The notes beneath the pieces are model-generated. The model was not told the DNA's origin. It made no database searches and saw only the letters and a list, made by a program, of their open reading frames with translations. Positions 22,839-31,136 of a stretch of DNA of 39,889 nt are shown here, piece by piece (position 1 is the stretch's first letter; each line of letters begins with the position of its first letter). Origin of the DNA: a virus. Location of the stretch: IMG/VR virus record IMGVR_UViG_3300043446_003606, positions 1-39,889 of that record. One strand, written 5' to 3'. The translations under genes and the position numbers were made by a program.

Positions 22839-23867
22839 TCAGGCATTCTTCATACATGTAGTCTCAGCCATGCGCTTCCAGTTGCCTTCAAAGCTCTTGC
22901 GCAAGTCTGCAATCTTCAGCGCCATACGCAGACTCATCTCACGCAAGCGATTTTGATTAGCTTCCATGAACTCCACAATCTCGTCCTGCACACAGGGTTC
23001 AAAATCGTAGTCTGCAAACAGCACACCGTCCTTGGCAATCTGCTTGATACGCAGGACCTTGTCACGCATGGTGTCAAGTGTCAAGTCCAAGTAGTGACAG
23101 CGTGATTGCAATGCATCCAAGTGATCGCGCAACTTTTGTGACTTCATTGCATCGAACTTGAGGTTGGTGATAAAGATCACTGAGCCTTTGAACTCGAAAC
23201 GATCAGGGATGCCTTCACGACGCAAGGCACTTGACTCACTCAACCATGAAATGGTACGTTTCTTGCCTGAGTCAAGAGCACCTTTGAGCAGGTTAAGGGC
23301 CACGTCATCCAGCAAGATTGAGTCACAGTCATCAAACACCAACACACAATTGGCATCTGAATACTTGTACAAGGTTTGATACAAACCGATGGGTGTTGCC
23401 GAACCTTTCACAACCTCGGCACGGAGACGCTTGCCAGCCAGTTTGTCAAACAATGTGGCCTTTTCAATCTCTTGCTCAACACCAAAACTCTTACCCACAC
23501 CAGGAGGGCCTGACACAATCATGGCACGGATGTCACCGTTGACACAGGCTTTTGTCATCTCATGCAAGATGTCAAAACGTTCACGAATACGTGTCATGAT
23601 TTGTTCTTCAGTTTCGGCTTCTGCCTTGGGGGCAACAAATGCCACGGTGTTTTCTTTGCTCACTGCATCTCCATTGACATACTCGATGTCGCTAATGTTA
23701 TTGACTTTGATACGAACTACATCAAACTCGGGACCAAAATAGCCTGCACTTTTTACAGTGACAAAGCCACCTCGGGCACCAGTTTGAAAACCTTTTACAA
23801 GGGTAAATGTTGCATTTTTAACTGGGTTGTTGCGATACACACCGTTAATCACTCGAATTGCACTCAT
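22839..23867 (-). CDS. AAA+ ATPase, phage conserved
   Basis: 342 aa. An N-terminal beta-rich region (1-80; FVTVKSAGYFGPEFDVVRIKV) precedes a AAA+ module: Walker A GPPGVGKS (120-127), Walker B VLVFDDCD (175-182), sensor-1-like VIFITNL, and a helical C-terminal lid (NQNRLREMSLRMALKIADL). T4-like marine phages carry such proteins without known function; it is not gp44, whose family motifs differ. Its own sigma-70-type promoter and an AAAGGAG ribosome site point to strong early expression. Confidence 0.8.
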   Translation of the reverse strand: MSAIRVINGVYRNNPVKNATFTLVKGFQTGARGGFVTVKSAGYFGPEFDVVRIKVNNISDIEYVNGDAVSKENTVAFVAPKAEAETEEQIMTRIRERFDILHEMTKACVNGDIRAMIVSGPPGVGKSFGVEQEIEKATLFDKLAGKRLRAEVVKGSATPIGLYQTLYKYSDANCVLVFDDCDSILLDDVALNLLKGALDSGKKRTISWLSESSALRREGIPDRFEFKGSVIFITNLKFDAMKSQKLRDHLDALQSRCHYLDLTLDTMRDKVLRIKQIAKDGVLFADYDFEPCVQDEIVEFMEANQNRLREMSLRMALKIADLRKSFEGNWKRMAETTCMKNA

Positions 23868-23912
23868 TGTTGGCTCCTTTGAAATGCGTTGTTGTTTACT
23901 GTTTATGTCTCT

Positions 23913-23941
23913 ATTATAGCAAAAGTTGAATTAATGGTCAA
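23913..23941 (-). promoter_or_regulatory. Sigma-70-type early promoter of the AAA+ gene
   Basis: TTGACC (23936-23941), 17 nt, extended TGC-TATAAT (23913-23918). The 35-nt region is 28/35 identical to the promoter at 24193-24227. The leader is about 40 nt with AAAGGAG. Confidence 0.85.
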
Positions 23942-23955
23942 GTACACAAAAAGTA

Positions 23956-24165
23956 TTACCTTTTGAACTGCTCAAAGAAACGGGTATTTATTTCGTCCAT
24001 TTCTGCTTGCTCTACATAGAAGTCAGTAGTGGGATCGTAGTACTGGCCCTCTCGGTTGTCATAATACAACACACGACCTGAGAAGTTGAACGGGCCTTCT
24101 AGGCCTTTACGTGGACCATACCGGTCACGCATGACGTCCATGGTGTCAACTACACGATATCCCAA
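23956..24165 (-). CDS. Small hypothetical protein (TTG start)
   Basis: 69 aa, initiating at TTG, with AGGAG 7 nt upstream. It is rich in Tyr, Asp and Arg (MGYRVVDTMDVMRDRYG, RVLYYDNREGQYYDPTTDFYV) and ends in a charged helix. It stands alone between two early promoters, so it is likely an early-expressed small phage protein, of the kind that often targets host functions. No recognisable domain. Confidence 0.6.
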   Translation of the reverse strand: MGYRVVDTMDVMRDRYGPRKGLEGPFNFSGRVLYYDNREGQYYDPTTDFYVEQAEMDEINTRFFEQFKR

Positions 24166-24194
24166 GGCCGGCTCCTGTTTGTTTGTAAGCCACT

Positions 24195-24223
24195 AGTATA
24201 GCACAATGGCAATTATTGGTCAA
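24195..24223 (-). promoter_or_regulatory. Sigma-70-type early promoter of the 69-aa gene
   Basis: TTGACC (24218-24223), 17 nt, extended TGC-TATACT (24195-24200). A near copy of the AAA+ promoter 280 bp away. Confidence 0.82.
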
Positions 24224-24241
24224 GTACTACCAAAGTATTAC

Positions 24242-24991
24242 CTAGCACCAGTTGTTGGCAATAATAGAATCGTTAGTACACTCATGCGGTTTGGGTTTTC
24301 CGTGAAATACCAATATGCTAGTATCACCGCCAATGTATAAACTTGAACTAGAGCCAGGTGCGTTGGGTTTTCTTGTGGAAAAATTATAGCCGCCGTTGGC
24401 CACTTGCCAACGCCAACTTTGTAGACGTTGTTGATCAAAGTATCTGCGTTGGGTAGGAGGGGTCACTACTTCCAAGTAATCTTGATCGCCAGGGTATTTT
24501 ACAACTGTAGTGTTAATATCTAATTGGTCAAATTCGCGCCATATATTTGCATACCGGGCAACGTTCCACCACATCACACTAGAATTCATACCCGAATGTG
24601 TTTGACGTTGAAGATATCGAAAATCTCTAATGGTCCAAAAGCTCTCTGTACTCAATGCTGGAATCCAACTTAAATCATTTATGATTACACAGTCAAGATC
24701 AAAATACAACAAATTACCAGTATGATGTTCTGGATTGAACAACTGCATTTTGTACCACCACGAACGCTTGGGCCCACCGATGCCTGGCCATTCTTTCAAT
24801 GCATGCTTGATCATGTGTGATGGCACTGGTCTGTGTTCTTCAGTATAAACATGAAAACGTATGCCCATGGGCAAGTGTCGCGATAACATGTTGTACAGTT
24901 TTTCCACATAGACCCAGTCGTAACCAGTGCCATGAATCACACAGGCACAATCAACTATGCCATCAGTGCTGACTCGATTCTTTTTAGCCAT
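24242..24991 (-). CDS. Glycosyltransferase, GT-A fold (GT8-like)
   Basis: 249 aa. The GT-A pattern is clear: an N-terminal strand (VDCACVIHGTGYDWVYVEKLY), SWWYKMQLF (78-85), the metal-binding D98-L-D100 in LLYFDLDCVI, and a late VFHGKPKPHE segment typical of GT8-like and related phage enzymes. It should transfer a sugar from a nucleotide donor; acceptor unknown. It overlaps the upstream KpsS-like gene by 37 nt. It is the first of a glycan gene cluster. Confidence 0.78.
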   Translation of the reverse strand: MAKKNRVSTDGIVDCACVIHGTGYDWVYVEKLYNMLSRHLPMGIRFHVYTEEHRPVPSHMIKHALKEWPGIGGPKRSWWYKMQLFNPEHHTGNLLYFDLDCVIINDLSWIPALSTESFWTIRDFRYLQRQTHSGMNSSVMWWNVARYANIWREFDQLDINTTVVKYPGDQDYLEVVTPPTQRRYFDQQRLQSWRWQVANGGYNFSTRKPNAPGSSSSLYIGGDTSILVFHGKPKPHECTNDSIIANNWC

Positions 24992-25806
24992 AGTCCTTGT
25001 CTTAGTTCTTCTACAGTGTATTCAGTGTGGCATATTTGAACCAACCATGTTGCTCTGTCCACTTCATAGGGTTGTTCGATGTCAGACATACCCACTGCCA
25101 CAGGATATGCCAGGCTGCTGTGGCTCACAATGGGTCTACATCCTGCGATGCCTGCTTGTATGCCCGGTCCTGAGTTGTGATTCACCACTGCATGACAGTT
25201 AAAGTGCATGTCAAAACTGTCGTAAGTGTTGGCCACTGGTTGTGCTACTTCTATTGAGGTGCCTTCAGGCATGTATGGCATACGCAGTGGGCTTCGTGGG
25301 TGTGCTCGTATGTGTATGGGTCGATCAGTTGAATTGCGTAGATGCTGTATCTGCATCAGCACCCACTCTTCCATGCTGCCTATGTTGGCCACTTGTAGAC
25401 TGTTGCGATGTTGAGCTGCTATGATAATTTCAGGTCGGGGTTTGGTCTGTTGAGCCAGGCTGATTTGTAACTTTTGTGGTCGATCCCAATCCAAATTGTG
25501 TTCATGACCATAATAGCCATCTCTAGTGATATGGTTTACAGCAAGTTTCCAGGTTGTGCCACGATATAACGCACCAATATCTAACACAATCACTGGCCGG
25601 CCTTGACTGCGATAGTGTTCGTATACCGCTTGATTGGGTTTCATTCTGCCATGCCACAACACTGACCAGATCACCGCAGCATCAGCGGTCATGGAATTTT
25701 CTTGCGTTTCAATGCCTGCGGCCTGACAAGCATCCAAAAACGCTGACATCACAAGACGGCTGTTTAAAGCACATTGAGCAGGAAAGTAGGCTAAGGTTTT
25801 AATCAC
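24955..25806 (-). CDS. Capsule-synthesis-like (KpsS-type) glycosyltransferase
   Basis: 283 aa from a GTG at 25806, chosen because the longer frame would overlap the divergent gene. A GT-B-like protein: IHIRAHPRSPLR (about 185) and NHNSGPGIQAGIAGCRPIVSHSSLA (split motif near 225-250) resemble the nucleotide-binding C-terminal half of KpsS/KpsC-type capsule proteins. Three more proteins here (26593, 29240, 30174) share the layout with motif [IV]RxxP/R..R and N-S-[SI]-[AG]-x-x-A-[IV]-x-x-G-x-P. Probable role: Kdo-like or other sugar transfer on a surface glycan or phage structure. Confidence 0.6.
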   Translation of the reverse strand: MIKTLAYFPAQCALNSRLVMSAFLDACQAAGIETQENSMTADAAVIWSVLWHGRMKPNQAVYEHYRSQGRPVIVLDIGALYRGTTWKLAVNHITRDGYYGHEHNLDWDRPQKLQISLAQQTKPRPEIIIAAQHRNSLQVANIGSMEEWVLMQIQHLRNSTDRPIHIRAHPRSPLRMPYMPEGTSIEVAQPVANTYDSFDMHFNCHAVVNHNSGPGIQAGIAGCRPIVSHSSLAYPVAVGMSDIEQPYEVDRATWLVQICHTEYTVEELRQGLWLKRIESALMA

Positions 25807-25814
25807 TGTAAATA
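25807..25814 (+). promoter_or_regulatory. Late-type octamer TGTAAATA, leaderless arrangement
   Basis: TGTAAATA is followed by 5 nt and the ATG at 25820, with no ribosome site. The same octamer and spacing occur before 32579 on the minus strand. Confidence 0.55.
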
Positions 25815-25819
25815 CCGCA

Positions 25820-26602
25820 ATGAAATACTGTGTAGTTACCACATTTAATGCTGCGGGTTACAAGACTTATGGATCTAGAATGATAGATACTTTTTTACAA
25901 TCATGGCCTAAAACAGTTCAACTGAGAGTGTATGCTGAAGGATGTGCAGTCACTCAAACTGCATCAAACTTGCAAATCTTAGATCTAGAAGAGGTCAGCA
26001 CCGAACTGGTTGCATTCAAAAATCAGTGGCGCAATGTGCCCAAGGCCAATGGTGACATTGGACCTGCTGGACGTGGAAAAGAATTCAAATATCAGGCAGT
26101 GAGATTTGCTCACAAAGTCTATGCCATATTCCATGCTGCCAAAACTTGCAATTCAGAATGGTTGATTTGGATGGATGCAGACATGGTGTGTCATTCACCA
26201 ATGACCGAGCAAAAACTGGCAGAATTTTTCCCAGACTCCCGGGATCTTTGTTTTGCTGGACGCAGCAAAAAATTCAGTGAGTGTGGTTTGTATGGTATGC
26301 GCCTGCCTGAACCCGCAGTACAATCATGGTTGACAGATTTTCAACTCATGTACGACGACGCTGAACATGGTATATTCACCTTGCAAGAATGGCATGACAG
26401 TTTTGTGTTTGACACAGTGCGACAGCGGCATAGTCTGCGTGAACTTAATTGGACCGCACACCTAGAAATGGGCGAAGGCCATCCCTTGATCAACTGTGAA
26501 TGGGGCGCCTACATAGATCACCTCAAAGGTCAGCGCAAGGACCTAGGCCGGAGTAAAGCGTCAGATCTACGTGTGCGTCGCACAGAAAGTTATTGGAGAT
26601 GA
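25820..26602 (+). CDS. Glycosyltransferase, GT-A fold
   Basis: 260 aa. N-terminal MKYCVVTTFNAAGYKTYG, FKYQAVRFAHKVYAI (89-103), metal-binding D119-A-D121 in WLIWMDADMVC and a C-terminal HPLINCEWGAYIDHLKG-like block, which recurs in phage-encoded sugar transferases and provides the second metal/phosphate contact. It is the first gene of a plus-strand operon (25820-29267) with overlaps of 10, 8 and 10 nt downstream. No leader or ribosome site is visible. Acceptor unknown. Confidence 0.75.
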   Translation: MKYCVVTTFNAAGYKTYGSRMIDTFLQSWPKTVQLRVYAEGCAVTQTASNLQILDLEEVSTELVAFKNQWRNVPKANGDIGPAGRGKEFKYQAVRFAHKVYAIFHAAKTCNSEWLIWMDADMVCHSPMTEQKLAEFFPDSRDLCFAGRSKKFSECGLYGMRLPEPAVQSWLTDFQLMYDDAEHGIFTLQEWHDSFVFDTVRQRHSLRELNWTAHLEMGEGHPLINCEWGAYIDHLKGQRKDLGRSKASDLRVRRTESYWR

Positions 26603-27402
26603 TATTTCTCAGCAAAAATGGTGATGATGAGTATATTGACATGTACGCTCAAGGACTGGGACTGCAATCAACGCCATTAGAATCCTGGCGTTATGAAGAC
26701 AGCACTGAGCCCCTGATGTTGCGTGGCATTATGAAACACAAAATTATCAAACAGTGTTGGGCAGATGGAAGACCATTTAGATACATGGATTCTGGTTACT
26801 TGGGCAATCGTCCCAGTTATCAAAACCCACATGGTTGGAAACACTGGCACAGAATTGTGCCCAACAACCTACAACATGACACAGTGATACATAGACCCAG
26901 TGATCGATGGAATCGATTAGGACTGGAAGTCTCTCACCGTCGTCGTGGCAGCACAATATTGATTGTGGCACCCGATGACAAACCTTGTAAATTTTACAAC
27001 ATAGATTTAGATACATGGTTAGAAGAAACTATGGCCACAATCAAGCAACATACTGATCGTCCCATCATTGTACGTGAACGAAACAAGAGTCGCACTGATA
27101 GAAAGATCAACCGTGTGGAACATGCTTTAACCGATGTGCATGCTGTGGTGACATTCAACAGCATTGCTGGCACAGAAGCCATACTAGCAGGTGTGCCAGT
27201 ATTTGCACTGGCTCCATCAAATGCTGCTAAACCTGTGAGCAACACTGAGTTAAGTCAAATTGATAATCCGTGGTGGCCGGATCAAGATCAAATACTTGAA
27301 TGGGCTTATCATTTGGCCTATGGTCAATTTCACATAGACGAATTCAAAAACGGCTCAGCTGAACGCATACTTAGAGAGACCGAGGAGATATTGCATGTAT
27401 GA
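26593..27402 (+). CDS. KpsS-like glycosyltransferase paralogue
   Basis: 269 aa. Clear paralogue of the 320-aa protein at 30174-31136: both have RGI.K+K..., [RF]YxD[ST]GYxGN, FYxIDLDxWLEET (about 135-147), TDR.[IV]..R (about 155-161), a [TN][FY]xSIA[GA]xEAIL.G.P block (about 190-208), and an AYHLAYGQF/AKHLAYCQF ending. This is the GT-B-like capsule-synthesis arrangement. It overlaps the neighbouring GT-A gene by 10 nt and the FkbM gene by 8 nt. Confidence 0.6.
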   Translation: MEMIFLSKNGDDEYIDMYAQGLGLQSTPLESWRYEDSTEPLMLRGIMKHKIIKQCWADGRPFRYMDSGYLGNRPSYQNPHGWKHWHRIVPNNLQHDTVIHRPSDRWNRLGLEVSHRRRGSTILIVAPDDKPCKFYNIDLDTWLEETMATIKQHTDRPIIVRERNKSRTDRKINRVEHALTDVHAVVTFNSIAGTEAILAGVPVFALAPSNAAKPVSNTELSQIDNPWWPDQDQILEWAYHLAYGQFHIDEFKNGSAERILRETEEILHV

Positions 27403-28045
27403 ATTCCAAGGGTGGTGGTTCCCTGACAACGAAGACCATTTTCCAAAGATGATAAAAAAGAGCATAGACAAAGGCGGACCCGCTGAGTATCAGTATCAGG
27501 TGCGTGATCGTAGCATGCGATATGTAAAAAATCACAGTGTGGCTCTAGATATTGGTGCCAATGTGGGTTTGTGGAGTCGCAGTCTGTGCCAGAAATTTCT
27601 CACTGTGGTGGCATTCGAACCTGTGGCCATGTTTAGAGAATGCCTGCTACGCAATGTCACTGCTGGCAATCTACAAGTCAAAGACTTTGCATTGGGCGAT
27701 CGACGCACCACTGCTGACATGATAATTACAGAAGGCAACACTGGACACACGCACATTGATCCTGCAACCTTGGGCATTGGCCAAACGCAAGTATACAGAC
27801 TTGATGACTTGGAACTTGACAAAGTAGATTACATCAAAATGGACTGTGAAGGTTACGAGTATCGAATCCTTCAGGGTGCAGAACAAACTGTTCGTCTTTG
27901 TCGCCCAGTGGTTGTGGTAGAACAAAAGCCGCATGATGCTTACAGCGATCAATATGGACAGCATGCTGCCATTGCACTTCTGCAGTCTTGGGGCATGGTC
28001 AGATTAGATCAAGTCAAAGATGATTGGATCATGGGATGGCTGTGA
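27395..28045 (+). CDS. FkbM-family methyltransferase
   Basis: 216 aa. SAM-binding motif I is LDIGANVGLWS (51-61), the hallmark of FkbM methyltransferases; VVAFEPV (about 71-77) is motif II, and DYIKMDCEGYE (about 144-154) the conserved FkbM block. These enzymes usually O-methylate sugars or small molecules. Neighbouring glycosyltransferases make a glycan substrate likely. The start overlaps the end of the KpsS-like gene. Confidence 0.85.
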   Translation: MYEFQGWWFPDNEDHFPKMIKKSIDKGGPAEYQYQVRDRSMRYVKNHSVALDIGANVGLWSRSLCQKFLTVVAFEPVAMFRECLLRNVTAGNLQVKDFALGDRRTTADMIITEGNTGHTHIDPATLGIGQTQVYRLDDLELDKVDYIKMDCEGYEYRILQGAEQTVRLCRPVVVVEQKPHDAYSDQYGQHAAIALLQSWGMVRLDQVKDDWIMGWL

Positions 28046-28713
28046 GTCCTTATTACCTTGACAGCGTTCAGGCAGGACGCCAATTTCAGCAACAAAACAA
28101 AAGTTGGGCAGGTTACGATGTTGTCAAGTACCAAACCCACATCAAAGATCTTGTTGACCGGTATGGTGCCAAAACCATACTGGACTATGGCTGTGGCAAA
28201 GGACTGCAATACAAAGACAAATTGCCTTATGGCATGTGGCCCAAAGATACCATGCCCCATGACCAGTGGCAAACATTTGATCAATACTTGGGTGTCACTG
28301 TGTATTGCTATGATCCTTGCGTGGAAGATTTTGCTACTCCACCTCCGGCTGATGCCAAATTTGATGGGGTGATATGCACACAGGTGCTGAACAGCATACC
28401 TGATGACGACATGACCTGGGTGCGTGAAACGCTGGAGCAACATGCCACTCAGTTCTGCTTTATTGCATTGAACTACCAAAGGCCAGCCAAGTACAAAAAG
28501 AGCCTGTACAATCCTGAATATTTTCGGGCACCGCGCACTAGAGAGTTTTTTCGCAGCCACTATCAGAATTGGTCTGGCAGCGATCTGTTTTGGTGGTTCA
28601 AGGACCGTCCATACTACCCAGAATGGATGGTGGATCAACTTGCCGGTACTTGGCAAGACACGCCAGAAACATTTGTCGATAAGTATGAGTTTGTAGAAGT
28701 CAATCACCGATGA
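28036..28713 (+). CDS. Class I SAM-dependent methyltransferase
   Basis: 225 aa from the ATG at 28036; the longer in-frame TTG start is less likely. Motif I is ILDYGCGKGLQY. VYCYDPCVEDF marks the acidic end of strand 2, and FDGVICTQVLNSIPDDD is motif IV with a 'phage methyltransferase' V(L/F)x.IP.. pattern. The substrate is unknown; the location between FkbM and another methyltransferase suggests a glycan decorated in several steps. It overlaps FkbM by 10 nt. Confidence 0.78.
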   Translation: MAVSPYYLDSVQAGRQFQQQNKSWAGYDVVKYQTHIKDLVDRYGAKTILDYGCGKGLQYKDKLPYGMWPKDTMPHDQWQTFDQYLGVTVYCYDPCVEDFATPPPADAKFDGVICTQVLNSIPDDDMTWVRETLEQHATQFCFIALNYQRPAKYKKSLYNPEYFRAPRTREFFRSHYQNWSGSDLFWWFKDRPYYPEWMVDQLAGTWQDTPETFVDKYEFVEVNHR

Positions 28714-29267
28714 TTATCAATCCAGAATACCAATTACAACTAAAGGAGATGCATGGCCAAGGACGGTTCGTTAGAGGCAGCAAAATGTTGGGAGCCATAT
28801 CCCCCTTTATTGATCAATATCACCCCACCAGTATACTGGATTTTGGTTGCGGTCATGGTGGACTTATTGCCAGCATTGCCCAAGCCTACCCTAACATAAA
28901 TGTACAAGGATATGATCCAGGCAATGCCCAACACAGTCGCATGCCTAAAAGATCATTTGATGCTGTGGTCAGTGCAGATGTGTTTGAGCACATAGAACCC
29001 ATGCATTTGGCAAACACCTTACAGTTAATCAGCAGTAAAATACTTGTGGCCGGATGGTTTAGAATTGCTTGTTACCCTGCGAAAAAACAATTGCCTGATG
29101 GGCGCAATGCTCATTTAATTGTGGAATCACCGGCATGGTGGCGCCAACAACTGTTGGCCAATATGACCGTTGGCATTGTAAAAGAACAAGTATCAGCTAT
29201 TGATAAAAGTCATAAATGGCCTGGTGTGCGAGGGCAAGTCTACGATGTTACTGTGGTGGTCAAATAA
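28710..29267 (+). CDS. Class I SAM-dependent methyltransferase
   Basis: 185 aa. Motif I ILDFGCGHGG (about 41-50), VQGYDPGN (strand 2) and FDAVVSADVFEHIEP (motif IV) place it among UbiE/Methyltransf_11-like enzymes. It shares the GCGxG and YDP signatures with the preceding gene and could be a distant paralogue. It ends by overlapping the opposing 322-aa gene by 28 nt. Substrate unknown. Confidence 0.78.
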   Translation: MIINPEYQLQLKEMHGQGRFVRGSKMLGAISPFIDQYHPTSILDFGCGHGGLIASIAQAYPNINVQGYDPGNAQHSRMPKRSFDAVVSADVFEHIEPMHLANTLQLISSKILVAGWFRIACYPAKKQLPDGRNAHLIVESPAWWRQQLLANMTVGIVKEQVSAIDKSHKWPGVRGQVYDVTVVVK

Positions 29268-30208
29268 GGCAAAAACTTTTGATAAATGCGTCCAGACTGT
29301 GCATCAGCATCGCTCCAGTGTGCGGCTGCTAAATCGTATATCCACTGTTTTCTGTCAAATGTTTTTGGTGATTCAATCTCTGCAATATCATGGTTGGCCA
29401 CTGTCCATGCCACGCAACTAGAGTCATCAACAAATATAGGTATGCCTTCGATCACTGCTGCCACTGATGCTGAACTGTTGAAAAAAACAGCAGCATAAGC
29501 TCCTTGTAAATTGTCAACCAGTTGACTTTGGCTGGGTTCTATCACAGTGATATTTTGACGCCGACCCAGTTTACCAATGTATGCGGCAAATTCATTCATG
29601 TTATACTGTCCTGGATGCGGACGTATTTGTATGGCACGATTGGTTCTTGATCTGATTTGTTGTATTTTTTCTGCTAGCCATGTCATGGGATTCAATGTTT
29701 TCATAGCAAAGCCACCATCACGTTGCATGCATACAAGAATATGACCATTTGAATTATTTTTTGCTGGATTCAGTTGCACACCAAGTCGACTGCTAATTTC
29801 TATCCACTTAGTGGCATCACTGTTGCGATTAGCATACTCAGCACGATCATAAAAAGGACCACCAAGACTGTAACGCAGATACCCACTATTGTTGTCAATG
29901 TACTTCCAACAGCTTGCATCTATACACATGGTATGATTGCCACGGAGTTGTTGATCGGCAATGATTTGTTTACGCAAGGCAATATTACGACCACCTGTAT
30001 TTGTAGTTGCCCAACCCAGCATCACTGCCAATCGAGCAGCAGTATATCGATGTTCCCACTCTACTGCAACAGAGTGTCCAATGTTGCGTACTCCTTGTGC
30101 AAAACTTTCTAAACACTCAATTTTTCTTGTGTGTTTGCGCGGATTGGCCACAGAACTGATATACACAACCACATCAACCACCTTGCAATATTCTCCAGGC
30201 TGTGCCAT
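29240..30208 (-). CDS. KpsS-like glycosyltransferase paralogue
   Basis: 322 aa. The N-terminal half begins VVDVVVYISS. The C-terminal half has IQIRPHPGQYN (about 195-205) and FFNSSASVAAVIEGIPIFVDD (split motif, about 246-266), matching the KpsS-like pattern of its neighbours. The ATG at 30208 overlaps the preceding gene by 35 nt; a GTG at 30172 with AAGG 8 nt upstream is a strong alternative. Predicted to be a GT-B-type transferase of the surface-glycan cassette. Confidence 0.6.
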   Translation of the reverse strand: MAQPGEYCKVVDVVVYISSVANPRKHTRKIECLESFAQGVRNIGHSVAVEWEHRYTAARLAVMLGWATTNTGGRNIALRKQIIADQQLRGNHTMCIDASCWKYIDNNSGYLRYSLGGPFYDRAEYANRNSDATKWIEISSRLGVQLNPAKNNSNGHILVCMQRDGGFAMKTLNPMTWLAEKIQQIRSRTNRAIQIRPHPGQYNMNEFAAYIGKLGRRQNITVIEPSQSQLVDNLQGAYAAVFFNSSASVAAVIEGIPIFVDDSSCVAWTVANHDIAEIESPKTFDRKQWIYDLAAAHWSDADAQSGRIYQKFLPYLTTTVTS

Positions 30209-31136
30209 CGCGCATTTCTGCTTCGGTGAATTGACAGTAAGCTAAGTGTTTTGCCCATGCATCAACTTCGTCAAGACTAGGACGACGAATATTTTCTATT
30301 TCAGAGATTGAGGTACTGCATACCGCGGCTGCCGCATTGGGTCCAAGTGTGATGGCAGGTTTGCCATGCAAAATGGCTTCGCCGGCAGCAATACTGGAGT
30401 AGGTTATCAAACAGTAGATGTCTTGGTCCAAAGCCATTTCTATAGTGTCATCGTTTACTCTAACACTGCGTCCTTGTTTGCGGCGTATCACAACTTCTCT
30501 ATCAGTATAGGCGTTGATTTCAGTTAGAGTTTGTTCCAGCCAGGCATCTAAATCTATGTCATAAAAATTTAACAGTTTTTGACTGGGAGGAGCAAGTAGA
30601 ATTTTACTGCCATCTGCTCGTACTTTCTTTGGGCTAACTCCAGTTTGTGCCAATCTATCTCCAGGTCTATCAATTACAGGACCAAAGTTTTGCACATCGT
30701 TTTGTGTTATTCTATGATACAGTTTCTTTTTGCCATTGCCAAAATATCCAGTGTCAATGTAATAGAAGTCTTTGCCCAATGTCCTGCACGCATCCATTTG
30801 TTTGCGTTTGGTAATACCACGCAGGACCACAGGAGTTGGTGTTGCTTCCGTTTTGCTCCATGTGGTTATTTGGCCACCACAACCGCGTACAAAACTTTCC
30901 AATATAGGGTCGTACATATAACCTTTTCTTTCATAGCGATATTCACTGTCAATAGCATGTATGGCCTGTGTGTCCAGCGCACGAATCTTGGCAACAATGG
31001 TGTCAAGGTTCATGCCATAGTAGTCAGCCGCTGGGTCCACACGATACTTGATTATATTATAGAATATTTCTTTTATTTCCGCTGGTAGTAGATCAAACTC
31101 ATGTTGCTCTACAGGCGCTAGTTCTTCTTCATTCAT
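30174..31136 (-). CDS. KpsS-like glycosyltransferase with extra N-terminal domain
   Basis: 320 aa. Residues 90-315 are paralogous to the whole 269-aa protein of the plus strand (LRGITKRKQ, YYIDTGYFGN, FYDIDLDAWLEQT, TYSSIAAGEAILHGKPAITLG). The first 85 residues (acidic MNEEELAPVEQ, then a helical DPAADYYGM region) are extra. It lies in one operon with the GT8-like and cytidylyltransferase genes, overlapping the GT8-like gene by 8 nt. Proposed as a GT-B-type sugar transferase; donor unknown. Confidence 0.6.
   Translation of the reverse strand: MNEEELAPVEQHEFDLLPAEIKEIFYNIIKYRVDPAADYYGMNLDTIVAKIRALDTQAIHAIDSEYRYERKGYMYDPILESFVRGCGGQITTWSKTEATPTPVVLRGITKRKQMDACRTLGKDFYYIDTGYFGNGKKKLYHRITQNDVQNFGPVIDRPGDRLAQTGVSPKKVRADGSKILLAPPSQKLLNFYDIDLDAWLEQTLTEINAYTDREVVIRRKQGRSVRVNDDTIEMALDQDIYCLITYSSIAAGEAILHGKPAITLGPNAAAAVCSTSISEIENIRRPSLDEVDAWAKHLAYCQFTEAEMRDGTAWRILQGG

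Noticed and set aside
22839-23867. Assignment of the AAA+ protein as clamp loader gp44
   Set aside because: It has an extra N-terminal beta domain and DDCD in place of the DExx box and SRC arrangement expected for gp44.
28009-28707. A 232-codon minus-strand frame
   Set aside because: It is the complement of the SAM methyltransferase gene, which has clear motifs; the minus frame has none.
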